From contig CM049309.1 of assembly GCA_026874595.1 (NCBI GenBank), forward strand, positions 74,694,426 through 74,758,425: DNA of 64,000 nt. The letters are read 5' to 3'. Under the pieces are notes generated by a model that worked only from the letters and a program-made list of their open reading frames with translations, made no database searches and had not been told where the DNA came from. The position numbers and the translations under genes were made by a program. The stretch comes from Sipunculus nudus (taxonomy: Eukaryota; Annelida; Sipuncula; Golfingiida; Sipunculidae). The first letter of the stretch is position 1. Each line of letters starts with the position of its first letter. Positions 10,750 through 23,778 of this stretch are shown in pieces.

Positions 10750-13396
10750 TTTTAGCTCAGCTGACTATAAGTCATCTGAGCTATAGTCGTGGTCCATTGT
10801 CCGTCGTCCGTCCGTCTGTCCGTCCGTCCGTCCGTCCGTCCGTCCATCCGTCCGTCCGTCCGTCCGTAGATGTGGCACGTTTTGAAACCGTAAGACCTAG
10901 GAATCCAAAATTCAGCATAATGTTAGATGTCCCCAAGATCTCCTACCAAGCCAAAAACTGGGTCTTTGCGACTTCATTCCTTTGAGAAATTAAGAAAAAA
11001 CCTCAATTTTTTATTAAAAACCTATTTTCACACTTTAGGACTGCCTAATATCAAAACCACTCATCTGTTTTTCCTCATATTTCCTATAAATAATCCTCTA
11101 TATAATTCCTATGTACATGCCAGAAATTAGGTCTGTATTATTTAATTTAAAAAAGTTATGGGCCCAAACATAATGCATTTTTTAAATAATCAGGAAAGAA
11201 ATTTTATCACTTAACACAAAACTTGTTAAAGCTAAGCACTTTTTTTCCAGTAATATTACTTTTATTAATCAAAATTAAATTGTATACCCAAAATTAGATC
11301 AAAATCTTTTAAATTTTTAAAAATATTAGCAAAAATAAAAAATTGGTACCTTAAATTTTGCCCAACTTTGACCATGGCACGTTTTTTTGCTGTAACTGCT
11401 GTGGATTTAATTTTCACAGCATGTTTTTGTTAGCATTTCAACTGTTAACACCAAAAATTTGAAACCAGTTGATCAAAAACTGTAGATTTTATTCAAGTTT
11501 TCAAGCACCATGTCACATATTGCTAGTGTTATGCAGTTTGCTAGAGCTCAGCTCCCGAGCTTCAGCTTTAAGTTCCTTAAATTTGGCATACAGTTAGATT
11601 TCTCCAAAATCCCCTACCATGCCAAGAATTTGGTCACTAGGACTTAATTCCTTCGAGATATCAATGAAAAACTTAATTTTTCCATTAAAAACCCAATGTT
11701 ACACTTTAAGACTGCCTAATATCAAAACCACTGATCTGACTTTGATCATATATAATATACATATTTTTCTATACATTCACTATGCACATGCCTAAATTGA
11801 TGTCAGTATTGTGTATTTTTTTTAAGTTATGGGCCCAAACATAATGCACTTTGTAAAAAATCAAGAAATATATTTACTCCCTTAACAAGGGCATTGCTGA
11901 AGCTAGAGATCTTTTTTGTCAGGGATGTAACATTATTTAATCAAGATTCAATTGAATACCCAAAATTATTTCTGAATTTTTCAAATTTTATAAGTTATTA
12001 GTATAAATATAAAATTAGTACCTTAAATTTTGCCCAACTGTGACCATGGCACGTTTGTTTTCCGTGAGCACTGTTGATATAATTTTCATATCATGCACAC
12101 ATAAGGATTTCAGCTTTTTAGTTTAGAAAGCTGAAAGAAATTTGCCAAATATTGTAGCTTTTATTAATGTTTTTTATGAGACCCTGTCAGACTTTGGCTC
12201 TCTCCAGCCCCTCTTGATTCACCTGTATGTTGACCTTGTTGACCTTTCATCAAATTATGCACGCTTGAGGGGAGAATCCAGGCAGCTGATGGCCAGCCAC
12301 AGTTGATCCAGGTGTTCAACCCAACTCATCTAGTAGTTTTAACCAACAACATAACAATAAACAATAAATTAATAAATTTTTATTGGTTTTTAATAACAAA
12401 TTAAAGAAAAATAGAAAAGGAATTTGTTAGTTTATAATAACAGGAAATTAACTTGCAGTTACTGATGATATAAGAATCTTGTATCGATGGGTAGAATGTC
12501 ACATATTCCAAATAACACCATGCAGTCACCTATGGCATTTTTCAGTTCATTTTTAATGATAAAGAAGTAAATCATATTATTCATTACTAATCATTAAGGA
12601 TTATATGAAGGAAATTAATGATAGACAAAGATGCAGTTGATAATATTAATCTAGATTCCTACTGTGTCTAGTGTGTACATTGATGTGAAATTAGTCCAAA
12701 ATGAATTTTTTACAGTTATTTTTTAATATAAATAAAAGCCATAAAACAAGGTACTTATGATCATTATTTAAATGTGTGAATTTTGTATATTCTGGATTCT
12801 CAACATCATTTTTTGGTGAAAACTGCATAAATACCAGACATGGTGCGAATACTTTGTAATTGTATTTAAATACGAATATGATTATGTACTCCATTATAAA
12901 ATTTCTTGCATAAAGAATGGGAATTCAGGTAAAAATGAAAGTATATGAATACTTGTGCAAATACTTTCAAAATGTATTCATGAATGCATTCATGAATATA
13001 TTCTTTAATATTATTTTAATAATCATATCAATTATATTTCAATTTAAAAAATCATATGATTCTCTTATTATTTTTAATAAAAATTATATTTGGGACAATA
13101 TTTGTAATTTTTTTAATAAATAGTTAAACTCTTATATTATATGTTCTGCTTATAAGTTATATGGCCAAGTCAAAATCTGTGTGACAGTAGTACTCCATTT
13201 GTTAATAAAATAAATGAAATCAATCCTCTTCCCTGTCTCCAAAGGTACTATCAAATCATACATAAGCTGAACAACAACAACTCATAATACAGCTTATATT
13301 TATTACCACACAAAACCAGCATGTGCCTCATTTCTAAATAATATTTTTTTATCATATATAACAGCTGAGCGTCGTGACCCATAGGTCCCTTGTTGT
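10750..13396 (+). mobile_element. Family A element, copy 1
   Basis: The 5' end is a T-run followed by the near-perfect palindrome at 10753-10783 (TAGCTCAG, C, TGACT, ATA, AGTCA, T, CTGAGCTA). A (CCGT)n microsatellite follows. Two internal halves of about 675 bp repeat shared phrases, for example GGGCCCAAACATAATGCA near 11161 and 11834. The 3' end has CAGCTGAGC (13362-13370, complement of GCTCAGCTG at 10755-10763), a small hairpin and CCCTTGTT. Flanking family C sequence joins across the element without a target duplication. No protein is encoded. Confidence 0.65.
10799..10867. repeat. (CCGT)n tetranucleotide microsatellite
   Basis: About 17 tetranucleotide units with a few substitutions, inside the 5' part of family A copy 1. 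Copies 2 (from about 23826) and 3 (from about 56752) have only a handful of units at the same place, so the array length changes between copies. Confidence 0.9.
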
Positions 13397-13985
13397 TTAT
13401 GTTATAAAGCTATCCAAGGGCTACATTTGTGTAAAATTTTTTTCCTGATTGGTCAAACTGTTCCCAAGATATGAGCTTGGATGTCTGCAGCATGAATGTG
13501 AATGTAGGTGGCGCCACCTGTCATAAAATCAAGAAAGCTATCTATGATGTATACGCATGCCGAATTTCAGGTGAATTAGACAAACCACTACAGAGGTATG
13601 AGTGATTTTAACCCAAGGCAGATGAACAGATGGATACTGTGCAAAAATGGCTGCAGGTGGTGTCACCATTTTTTGTGTATGTTATAAAGCTATCCAAGGG
13701 CTACATTTGTGTAAAATACTTTTCCTGATCGGTCAAACGGTTCCCGAGATATGTGGGTTTATGTGTGGAAACAGACGCACAAACGGATGCTGGGCAGAGA
13801 GGAAAGGTCAGAGGTCAAGACCAATTGGTTAGGCACCAGTTCACATGTGACCCGATAATTTGTGTAAGTTTCGGAAAAATCCGCCCAGTAGTTTAAGAAG
13901 AGTTCTCTGGAAATGAACGCCGCAGCGGCAGCGGCGGAACCCGGTCAAAAACATAGTATCTGCAAAACTTCGTTTTGGCGGATAC
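13397..13985 (-). mobile_element. Family C fragment with its palindromic end, inverted
   Basis: Reverse complement of family C: it has GTGGCGCCACCTGTCATAAAATC, then the G+C-rich GCGGCAGCGGCGGAAC stretch, and finishes with the terminal palindrome at 13956-13985 (GTATCTGCAAAAC, loop TTC, GTTTTGGCGGATAC). That palindrome mirrors the one at 5438-5467. Sequence after 13985 is not repetitive, so this is the true outer end. Confidence 0.7.
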
Positions 13986-15691
13986 AATTACCAATGAACG
14001 TGTTTGCCTTTTACACTTAACTACATATATTTATGAGGGTTTGGAAAAATGCTAACAATTACCAGTATAAACATAATGTTAGGTAAAATAGCAAATATAA
14101 AACAACTTTTACTCTACCAATACCAGTGAAAGATAGTATAAAATAAACCACAATTGTCACTCAAATCTTAATGAAGTAAATAGCAGTGAAAGATAGTATA
14201 AAAAAACCATAATTGTCACTCAAATCTTAATGAAGTATCAGATAATAGATATGACCAGTCATTACCATAATATTCAAAGACAGTAGAAAGTGTTATGGGA
14301 AACTTTGCAGTTCAGATTTTTTCCCATTGAAAGTGTGACAGACTACAGTGCCAAGAATTGTATGTAATCAGTGTATTGCATTGCAATGTTTGATTGTATT
14401 AGCAGATGTACACCAAAACATGTGACTTGATTGTTGCTGCAATTATGTCCCTTAAAATAGCTAACAGCATCTGGGATAAAGCATGTGTGACCTGATATGC
14501 AAATGTTTATATATCACGTTACCCAGGAAGCGAGGGGCTGGCATCAGCAGTCGCTATGCATACTTCTGTGTCTGAGAAACACTCCCGGTGAAACCACATT
14601 CAAAAACAAGCCATACCTACTCACAACTATATTTATGACACACAGATGCTATAACATATATGTAATATACCACAAACATGGACCACAGGGGTGACAAGTT
14701 CACTCCCAGCTGTGTTGTATGTTTCTTATGTTGCAGTTGGTTGCATGCAGTATAAACATTATCACCCCGTCACGTGCATGTTGCCTGGGCTGGTTTTCCA
14801 GGGAAAATATGTTCACATTATTGGAATATGATTGTCAATTGATATCACAGATAAAAGTTAATTATTTGCTGGATTTATTGTTTGTGCACAAATAATTAAC
14901 TTTGCAGTTTGTAAACTCGTTACATGTGTCAGCATTGTAAGTGCAGTTTAAATATTATGTGTAGCTAACTATCAGAAGAAATGTTGAATCATTATTAATC
15001 TGAAGTTCTTTTTAAATTTTACCATTTCAGGGTAAATGATACTGTTCTCAGTTTCTGTCAAGTAGAAATTCCAAATAAATCATTGGCAGAAGAAATGTAT
15101 AAAAAACTAAAAAAACTGTTTTTGATGTTCATCATTTAATTTGAACTGTGTGTATTTTGAATATATAATATATAGCCTGAAATAGGAAGCCACTGGTCAT
15201 TTACATGATTTCAGTCAGAAGCAATTAAAACAGTAAAGCTGGTAATTTCTGTATTTTCTCAATATAAAAATTCTGTTAAGACTTTACTGTCTGTATTTTT
15301 GTTAAATATAAATTGACTTGATTGTTCTGTGCGAGACATATCTGGTGTATTACTTTTCAGGGTATATCTTTGTCAAAATAGTGTCTTGACCTATAATTTA
15401 GATTTGTGCATTTTATTTGGTTAAAAAGCTAACTTATATTTAACTCTGGCCAATACAAATTAGACATACTAGGATTTGGGGAAGGGAAGGGTCTACTGCT
15501 ACACCAAGTGGCTAATGCACTTATAAGAGGTCTACAGCTCCTGGAATGGGGGTTTAACCTTAAAATGTTTGGAACAAAACTTCAAAAATAATTTCTCACA
15601 ATAAGGAGGTTTGTTTAAACCCTTTAAACTATTGGATCGACCCCTGCATATACTTATAATTAAGAGACATCATCTTGAGAAACATGGGTGA

Positions 15692-15692
<1 letters not shown>

Positions 15693-15743
<51 letters not shown>

Positions 15744-15744
15744 A
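15693..15744. repeat. (TA)n microsatellite
   Basis: Near-continuous TA dinucleotides with one or two interruptions on the right side. Confidence 0.9.
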
Positions 15745-16639
15745 AAATATGTGTATGGTTCCTCTCTAACATCCCAAGATGAAAAAAAATATTACATGCT
15801 GAAATGTGCAGTGCTGATCATTTTCTATTTACCTGGGTACATATGCCAAGAATCCTGACTTAAATTCAAATCTGCCTTTAAATTGTGCCACCCAGCAGTA
15901 TCAGGAGGGATTACGTATATATCTCTGCATTAGAAAATGTTCATGCTAGAGGCTGTGAGTAATCAGCCATCATTACTCAAGAAGTATCAAGTGAGTTTTG
16001 TATTCTGAAAAGGCAGGGTAAAAGCAGATCAGTTGATTGAGGTCACTTATAGGGTAACTATGCTCTACCTGATGTAATAGTTACTGTCAGGGGTTTAGCC
16101 ATAAAACTTGAAGATAATGAAGGCATTAACTTAGTTTAGGATTACGGCCCCTGAGCTCATACAGTCCTGGCTAACACATCCAAAAGAAGCTTATCTGTGC
16201 TTTAATATTATATCAACTGGAGGAGCAACTGGTTTATTACCAGCTTTAGTGAACAGTATAAAAGGCCAACAGGCATAGGATTGGACATGGTTGTTTTGGC
16301 ATCAAAATAATAAGTTGAATGGTCCTGCATTCAAAGTTTCAAACTCAGTAATACTGACTGATTGAAATTCTAATCTTGTGTAGCTCCTGTAGATAAAAAA
16401 CTGCATGGTATAGTTTCTTGAACATCCATAATCCTTTGTACACTAAGATCTGAAATTCAGAGGGGAAAACAAGGTGTTCAAACCACAAGCTATATCCTCC
16501 ATCCTATAATTAAAAAAGTCACACACATTAAATGCATGATTCATTCTAATATTAAATATTATGAACTTTCAGTATGAAGTGCCATGGTTTAAAAAAATTA
16601 AAAGCCAAACCTTATATGGTGTTATATATATTTATATGT

Positions 16640-16895
16640 CAAGGGCCAGATTAGAATCTGGTCCAATTTAAAACCAGGCAACCCCAGATTAAAATTTTGA
16701 TCTGGACTGCCCAGATCAAAATTTTAATCATGGCCAGACCAGTTTTAAAATGGGCCAGCCCGGATTAAAATTTTGATCTAGGCCGGTCCAGCTTACAATC
16801 CAGTGGTTAAGACTTCAGAATTGAAATCTGGTCTGGACTGATTTTAAACTGGGCCAGCCTAGGTTAGAATTTTGAACTGGGCCAGCCCAGATTTT
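16640..16895. repeat. Cluster of imperfect palindromes built on CCAGATT/AATCTGG
   Basis: The segment contains CCAGATTAGAATCTGG (16646-16661, perfect 7-bp arms), a 22-bp near-palindrome at 16684-16705 with arms CCAGAT/ATCTGG around AAAATTTT, and several further inverted and direct copies of GGGCCAGCCC, AGATTAAAATTTTGATCT and related words up to about 16895. Units occur in both orientations, so it is not a simple tandem array. Confidence 0.7.
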
Positions 16896-18777
16896 GTGTT
16901 TGTGAGGAAGATAGACTGCGACCAAGAATGTGACCTGTCGTATCTTTCATGAAAGGTCACTTATAAAAGGTCATTGTAGCCAAATACCCATGGTTGGTGG
17001 TTAATGGTTTGCTGAAAATATTCATCTCTTATGCTTCTTTTTTCCTGGTCTGCATCCTTATCCAGAAATACATGTGCCACCATCTGTATATACTAGAAAT
17101 TAACAAGATTTAAGGTTAGGACAATTACCATTATTAGTGACACTGTCCATCTGTCAAGCTGCTATATCTTAAAGACGCCCAATCACCTATAAAGCACGTT
17201 GAATTAATATGAAAAATAGATTCTTCCCTTTAAAATAAATTTGTACCTGCCTAAATATTCCCCTGAAACCGTTTGCTTACTCTTGTAAACGAGTGTTAAA
17301 AACAGTGGACCAGGCGCAATCAAAGGTATCAGCATAAACACAGCGCATGCAACTCCCGGCCACAACACGTCAATCAGGAGAAACCCTTACTTACTTAACC
17401 CAAAAAATGTAATACATTTTCCCACTGGCTGAAACACAACCTGTCAAGGCTTACAAACAGACCTCTGGTCATGCAGCCTTGTTATGATAAACAGACACAC
17501 ATGGACTGTGTTGGGAAACTTTTGTCTAAAGCAAAGCTGAACTGATACTGTGAAAGAATAGGTATAATATTTCTCCTGATTATGTCCCTATAAAGCAAGT
17601 ATCATATTAAGGTCAGACTCCATATATCAGTTTTGAAATATGATTACAAAGCAGGCTTTAGACTTTAAACTTTCAGTACCAAATTCAATTTTTTAATAAT
17701 CTTTTTTAATTCAATTAAAAAAGAATTGATGTTTAATGTATTATTGGTGAATGAAATGTACACATATATGGTGGTTTTTTTTTTTTTTTTTTGGCTGTGG
17801 CATAATGCAATATTGTTAACTTTGCCATTACTTGATTTCTATATGAAAGTTAGCTAATATTTTGGACTATATTTTACTTATATGCCCATGATTAAGTCAC
17901 TGGCAGACAATGAAACAAAAATAAAATAAACTTTAGAAAGTATACATCAGACACTTTTGTGGGAAATACTTTGAATTAAAATAAAAATGCCACTGTCAGT
18001 TAACCTTTTAGCAGGGTACACACTATGATTAAAAGTGATACTTGAGTGCAGGTAATACTTTAATACAGAGTACTCTAGTCCACAGTTTGGTCTTAAATAC
18101 TTGTGTGTATTTTCATGCATATCTTAATATTATGTACTGTAAACTGATCGGCAGTCTAGATGTAGTCTTGACCATAGGGCTTAAAACCTGTGCTGGTCAA
18201 TGTAAGAGGGGCGATACTTCTTTTAAAATACTTCTTAGAAACCAATTACATATTAAATAACAGAGCATCACCAGTTCAAATTTATACATTCTTTGGATTG
18301 ACAAAGCAAAACAGATGTCTATTTATATTTTACAGTGTTGCCATGGCAATGAGTTATGGAGTCTGAGTCGATGTAATACCTATCGAGAACTCAAACCCAA
18401 AATGTTGTACCTGTTTTCAGCCTTATATATGGCTCACACACATGCACACATATACATATGCAACTGAGGTTGGTGAAAACTGATGTCTGCCTCAGTTTTA
18501 CAAACCCTGCAGACATGCACACACAGACACACAGCAGAAACACTCCCACTCACATGTAGTGTAAAACCATTGTATGAAACAAAGGACATCACGATAGTCG
18601 TTAATAACCTGAGAAGATGAACAACTGTTCATCATATGAAGCCACGTGCTGTTTTAGAGGGCCAAAAAATAGATCAAGTGGCCAGGGTTCAGAGTTTACA
18701 CAAGGCAGGTTTTTATAAATGTTCACCAGTCTGGTTTCCAGTGATTGTGAATAATATGGCAATTTCCTAATATTTTT

Positions 18778-21577
18778 TTAGCGAACCTGTGAGCTTATGC
18801 GATGGTGTGGCGTCGTCCGGTGTCCGGCGTCCGTCGTCTGTATGTTAACCCATACTATCTTGAAAACGGCAAGAGTTAGCATCACGAAATTTTATGCAAA
18901 AAATTAGTCATCTGAAAAACTCTATCGGATTTTGCTTATTTTTTGGCTAACTGCATTTTCTTAGATTTTATAGGGAAAAAGCTAAAAAAGCTTTAAAAAT
19001 ATTCTTCTCCGAAATTGTTCTGCCAAATTGTCCAATATTTCACAGAAATGATCCCTGGAACAATCTCTCTCAAGTTTGTTCGAATGGTTTAAGTTCGGTG
19101 ATTTTTGGCTGAGTTACAGCTAGTTTAACTTAGTCATCTGTCCAAAAAAGCATACTAAAATTACAATCTTAGAAACGGCTGGAGCTATCATCACCAAATT
19201 TTATGCCAATGTTGGTCACATGAGTCATATCTTAAATTGAGGTATTGGTGGCGCCACCTGCATTGGCCTTTTTTGTACAGGGGTCATCAGTGCCCGTATC
19301 ATACTGACAGCTACAAATAACTTCTTCTATGAAACGATATGGCCAAATTGTTTAATATCGCACAGAAATGATCCTAGGGTAGTGCTTTCTGAAGTTTGTT
19401 CAAATGGTCTCAGTTCAGTGACTTTTGGCTAAGTTATGGGAAGCTGAATTTAGTCATATACCATAACAGCCCATTTTAGCTAAGTGGCTACAAAAATCTT
19501 CTTCTCAAAAACCACTGAGCCAAAGTTTTAAATCTGACACAATAATTATCCTTAGATGTTGATAATTCAAGTTTGTTCAAATGGTTTTGGTTCAGTGATT
19601 TTTGGCTGAGTTATGGGTAGCTAAACTTAGCCATTTTGCTGTATTTTCCCATATGAGTTATAAACCTGCAAAACATTTTTAGACTGACGCCACTGAGGTC
19701 AATTTGTTTAATATTTTACAAGAATAGTCCCCTGAATAATTCTTATAATGATTATCTTTTATGGTTCCAAAGAATGAATTATGGCTGATTTACAAAGATT
19801 GAATTAAGTCATTTTACCATATATGGTAGCTGTGTAAAGTAGATTCATCTAGCCTAGCACCAGTTTATCAGCATCCCTTACATCATGCCTCTCGATGTTC
19901 AGATTTCAGGTTATCTATGGTTAATATTGACAAGAATGTTTTTTAAAAGCTTTTAACAAATGTAGATTTATGATTTTAGATATACTTCATACCAGGCAAT
20001 GTTAACAATCACAGGTATACAGCTCTCTGTGGGTATATAAAGACGGCTATACATAGATTATAAATAATTGGTATCCATACTCAACTTAATTCAAGATTTT
20101 GCCATCAGTGAGATGTATCTATAATATAATTTTGCATTCAATATGCATCTGTAGTAATTTTTAGTGAGCCTGTGAGCTAATTTGATGTTGTGGCAGCGTC
20201 CATAGTCCATCTTCTGTAAGTTAACCCATACTATTCGAAAACGACTGGAGCTAGCATGATGAAATGTAATGTAAAAAATAGCCATCTGAAAAACTCTGCA
20301 TTTTCTTAGATTTTAATTAGAAAAAAAATTTTAAAACCTTTAAAAATCTTCTCCGACGAAACGGTCAAGCCAAATTGTTCAGTATTTCACAGAAATAATC
20401 TTTTATATCATATCTTACAAGTTTGTTCGATTGGTTCAAGTATGATATAAAAGATTAAAAAGTATTTTAGCCAAAGTCTTTCAGTATGTGTAAACAGATT
20501 CACCAACAGGCCAAGATTGTGTCTGTAATTTTAAATAGGTTGAGAAACTGCCAACTGTTTCAGATTTGGCAACAGATCAAGAGTTCATTCAGTGCAGCCA
20601 GATATAGGTCAAGAGTTCAATCAGTGCAGCCAAGCACAAGGCATGTGATCACCTCATGGGTGACATGTGAACACCTCATGGGCACCATGTGATAACCTCA
20701 TAGGTAGCATGTGATCAACTCATGGGTATCATGTGATCACCTCATGTGTGTCATGCCCCTCAGGGCTGCATGTGGAGCCAATCTGAGAGCTTATGCAATG
20801 GTGTGGCTACTATTTCAGATTAGGCAACAGGTCAAGAGTTCACTCATTGCAGCCGGGTATAGGTCAGGAGTTCACTCTGTGCAGTAGCTGCATTCTATTA
20901 ATAGCAGTGGTAGACTGCCCACTGCATCAGATTTAGCACCAAAGTTCAGTCTGGATCTATTTATAGCTTTGGCAGACTGCCAACTGTGTCAGATTATGCA
21001 ACAGGTCAAGAGTTCACTCAGTGCAGCCAGGTACAGGTCAAAAGTTTACTCAGTCTAGCCAGGTGCAGGTCATGAGTTCACTCAGTGCAGTAGCCTGAGC
21101 AAGCAATTTGTCACAGTTCACTCGGGGCAACTGCCTTTCCTACCTAAGCCTGGTCAGCCCCATGCATCAGACTAAAAGTAAGTTTGATGTATTGGCCTAA
21201 TATAACGACCTGTCTATGTGTTTTTTATGGCTTTCTCGCTCACAAGACAGGTGTCTCCACCTACAATGACTTTTTCACAGTTTGTGTCCCTGCTTTTTCT
21301 CAGGAGGGGTTTGATATATCACTCTGAAATTGGGCATATGTATATATCTCTGATAGCTTTGTTGTATACAAGACTGGTGGTGCCAGCTACAGTCATTTTT
21401 GTGTTGTGTGCACCCATGCCAGAATTTCAGCAGTGATCTTGTGTAATTGTTTCATATTCAAAATAGTTAGTACTTGCATTGTTCATATACATGAAAAGTA
21501 ATGGTCCAGCATTGAAGCATTATACCTGGTATATTTCCCAATGCACAGGTTCGCATTAGGCCTGTAGGCCTTGTTTA
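18778..21577 (+). mobile_element. Family B rolling-circle-like element, copy 1
   Basis: The 5' end is a T-run followed by TAGCGAACCTGTGAGCTTA; the motif GCGAACCTGTG spans 18781-18791. The 3' end has the exact complement CACAGGTTCGC (21544-21554), then the hairpin GGCC-TGTA-GGCC (21559-21570) and TTGTTT. Internal phrases such as CAAGTTTGTTC...TTTTTGGCTGAGTTA recur about three times (near 19071, 19393, 19568). A second, diverged 5' module starts at about 20158. It also contains GGTGGCGCCACC (19247-19258), shared with family C. No protein is encoded. Confidence 0.65.
20642..20751. repeat. 22-bp tandem repeat, five units
   Basis: Five consecutive 22-bp units of the form CATGTGATCACCTCATGGGT plus two variable bases, each with one to four substitutions, lie inside family B copy 1. 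TGATCA in three units is itself palindromic. Confidence 0.85.
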
Positions 21578-23778
21578 TATACTCATCTAAGATGGGTTGT
21601 ATCCTTCAATGGCAGCATCTGTTCCTTCATTCATCTTAGGGTCCATCATAACAACAGTCCGTCCAATAGCCTTTACTTTTACCACAATTTCTAACCAGGG
21701 ATTTGTTGGGTTTTCATGAAACTCACTATAATATTCACAATTAACGAATCTCACCTTAGTTCAATTCCCATCCAAATCATTGCATGTTTACTGAAGTCCG
21801 AGGTCACCAGATTTCAGTGTGGCCATGACTTACTAGGAATTTGGTGGAGTTTCTTGAAAATGGTTAAATTTTAACCAATAAAGTATCTTGCCCAAGTTTA
21901 AATCTAGGCAGAATCCTCATTATTCTAATGAGGTCAGAGGTCACCAGACTTCTAATAATATGATACAGAGAATAAAATATGACCTGGACCATATTGGTTT
22001 ACATATGAAAGTGGAAAGCTAACTGAAATTTTTGTGTGATATGTGTATATGTTTGTGTGTTTATGCATAACAGACTAATTGATACAGCATTTACTCTTGC
22101 TGTATAAAGCATATTTGTGGCTTGCCTGGCAAATATTTTTTTATTAGCATGTATAAAATAATGCCAGGTCTTTTTTGATAGAAACAAATCATGGAGCCAT
22201 ATTTTTTTAAAAAATACAAAAAATGCAAGACATGGCTATATTCCACAATACAGAAAGTGAGAGTTGTGGATGTGAGAACAGGAAATTTCATGTCCTAACT
22301 GTAGGGTCTGCTACATTGTGAATATGGGCATACATGGGGGGTTGTGTTTGTGTCTGTGTGTGATACCAGATATATATTTGATTATAAATAATGCAATATC
22401 CAGTAGACCACAACAAGCACCGGCTGCACTTTATTACTTTAATTAAATTTATTATAAAACTCTGTGTTAAATGTGACTGAGTCCCTGTATATCTTAGTTC
22501 TATGTGCTTTAACAGGAAAGTGCAGTTAACATTATGACCTTCTTGGATAGCACTGACAGGAGGAACAGTAAAGAAAACATATGACTAATGTATGAGGTTA
22601 CTTAAAACCTTGTGGTGGTTGTCATACATTGCTTGGCATCCTGGCCAAAAGCCAAGCCAACATGAAGCATGTGTGCCATACACTGATTGAAGCATATCCA
22701 GAGAGCCATCTTGTGCCACTTTAATGAACTGTCAGGCATGTTAGACCTCTGTTGGTTTACGTTAAAAAATGATCAGTTGTTATCCTTCAGTTGTCTTAAG
22801 TCTGTTGACTTGTTTTAAGTCATTTGTTAATGGATCACATACCCATTTAAGATGCAAGTTTTGCCAAAATGTGGATATTGAAGTATTTGTGTTAGGCCTC
22901 TGTGTTAACTTAACATTTAAGTGATAGACAGTATTACAGTATTCACTCATTAGGTTCAATATTTGTTGATTTAGAGTGGCATAATTTGACTTGGGTTAAC
23001 TCTTTATAATTTTAAACTTACAGCTCTTAATGCTGAAAGCTGCAGTTAGTTGATCATTTTTAGCTCTTCAAAGGCCGACCTGTGGACCTGCCAGTTTTGA
23101 AGAAAACAAAATTGATTAAAAATATTTTTAAAAATAAATAAATAAATAATAAATAATAAGAAAATTAAATGTATTAAATGTAATAGCACTTTATTTATAT
23201 GAGAAATTAGCAAAATTATGCTGTGACAGTATGACTGACATTGACTGTACAGTACAACCTGTTTTATATATCTTTTAGAATATTACATATTTTGAAATTT
23301 TCTTAATTCTGTGGCTTTTTTAAACAATCAAAATAGATTTAACATTTAACCATCAGAGAGAAATGCTGAGGTAGGACGAAAGTAACTGTACAATAAGAAT
23401 AATGTGATGTTATTATTTTAAAGCTTTCTGGATTTCTGGCTTTTACATGCGTGAGGCTCAGAATAGCCTGAAAAAATCAAAACCTGTAGTAAAGGTATCA
23501 GAGCTAGTTAGTAAATATAGCTGTACTTATTCTTGCATTAGGTCAGGAGACGTCTGTGTGAATTTGCTGAAGGACGGGTTTTACATTTTCAGATAGATGG
23601 CACTATGATAGTCTGTTCATGAAATAATATACAGTTCCACAAGATTTATAGCAAAACATGATAAATGACCCACCCATCTCTCCTTAGGACACACCTGACA
23701 CCAAAACCAGGCTTTGCCATGGAGTAGTTCTGTGGCAATGGTTGAGTGATACCATAGTCAAAGATATCTGCAGATTTT
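21578..23778. other. Unassigned sequence
   Basis: No convincing exon. About 21780-21960 carries phrases such as AATGAGGTCAGAGGTCACC that recur beside the LTR retrotransposon near 48890 and 53960, indicating an old dispersed repeat. The rest is unremarkable AT-rich DNA. Confidence 0.4.

Larger units (their letters stand above)
13986..18777. other. Unassigned sequence with minor repeats
   Basis: I see no exon. Contents include a short local duplication at about 14125-14235 (AGCAGTGAAAGATAGTATAAA-like phrase twice), a dispersed repeat fragment at about 15470-15650, a TA tract at 15693-15744, a palindrome cluster at 16640-16895 and a poly-T tract at 17774-17794. It could be part of a long SZT2 intron or lie upstream of the gene. 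Confidence 0.4.

Noticed and set aside
14497-14694. 65-codon plus-strand frame
   Set aside because: No motif, no splice context and composition like the surrounding non-coding DNA.
23530-23620. Possible upstream SZT2 exon with RRLCEFAEGRVLHFQ
   Set aside because: There is an AG before it but no good donor after it, and it does not match any SZT2 block I know.
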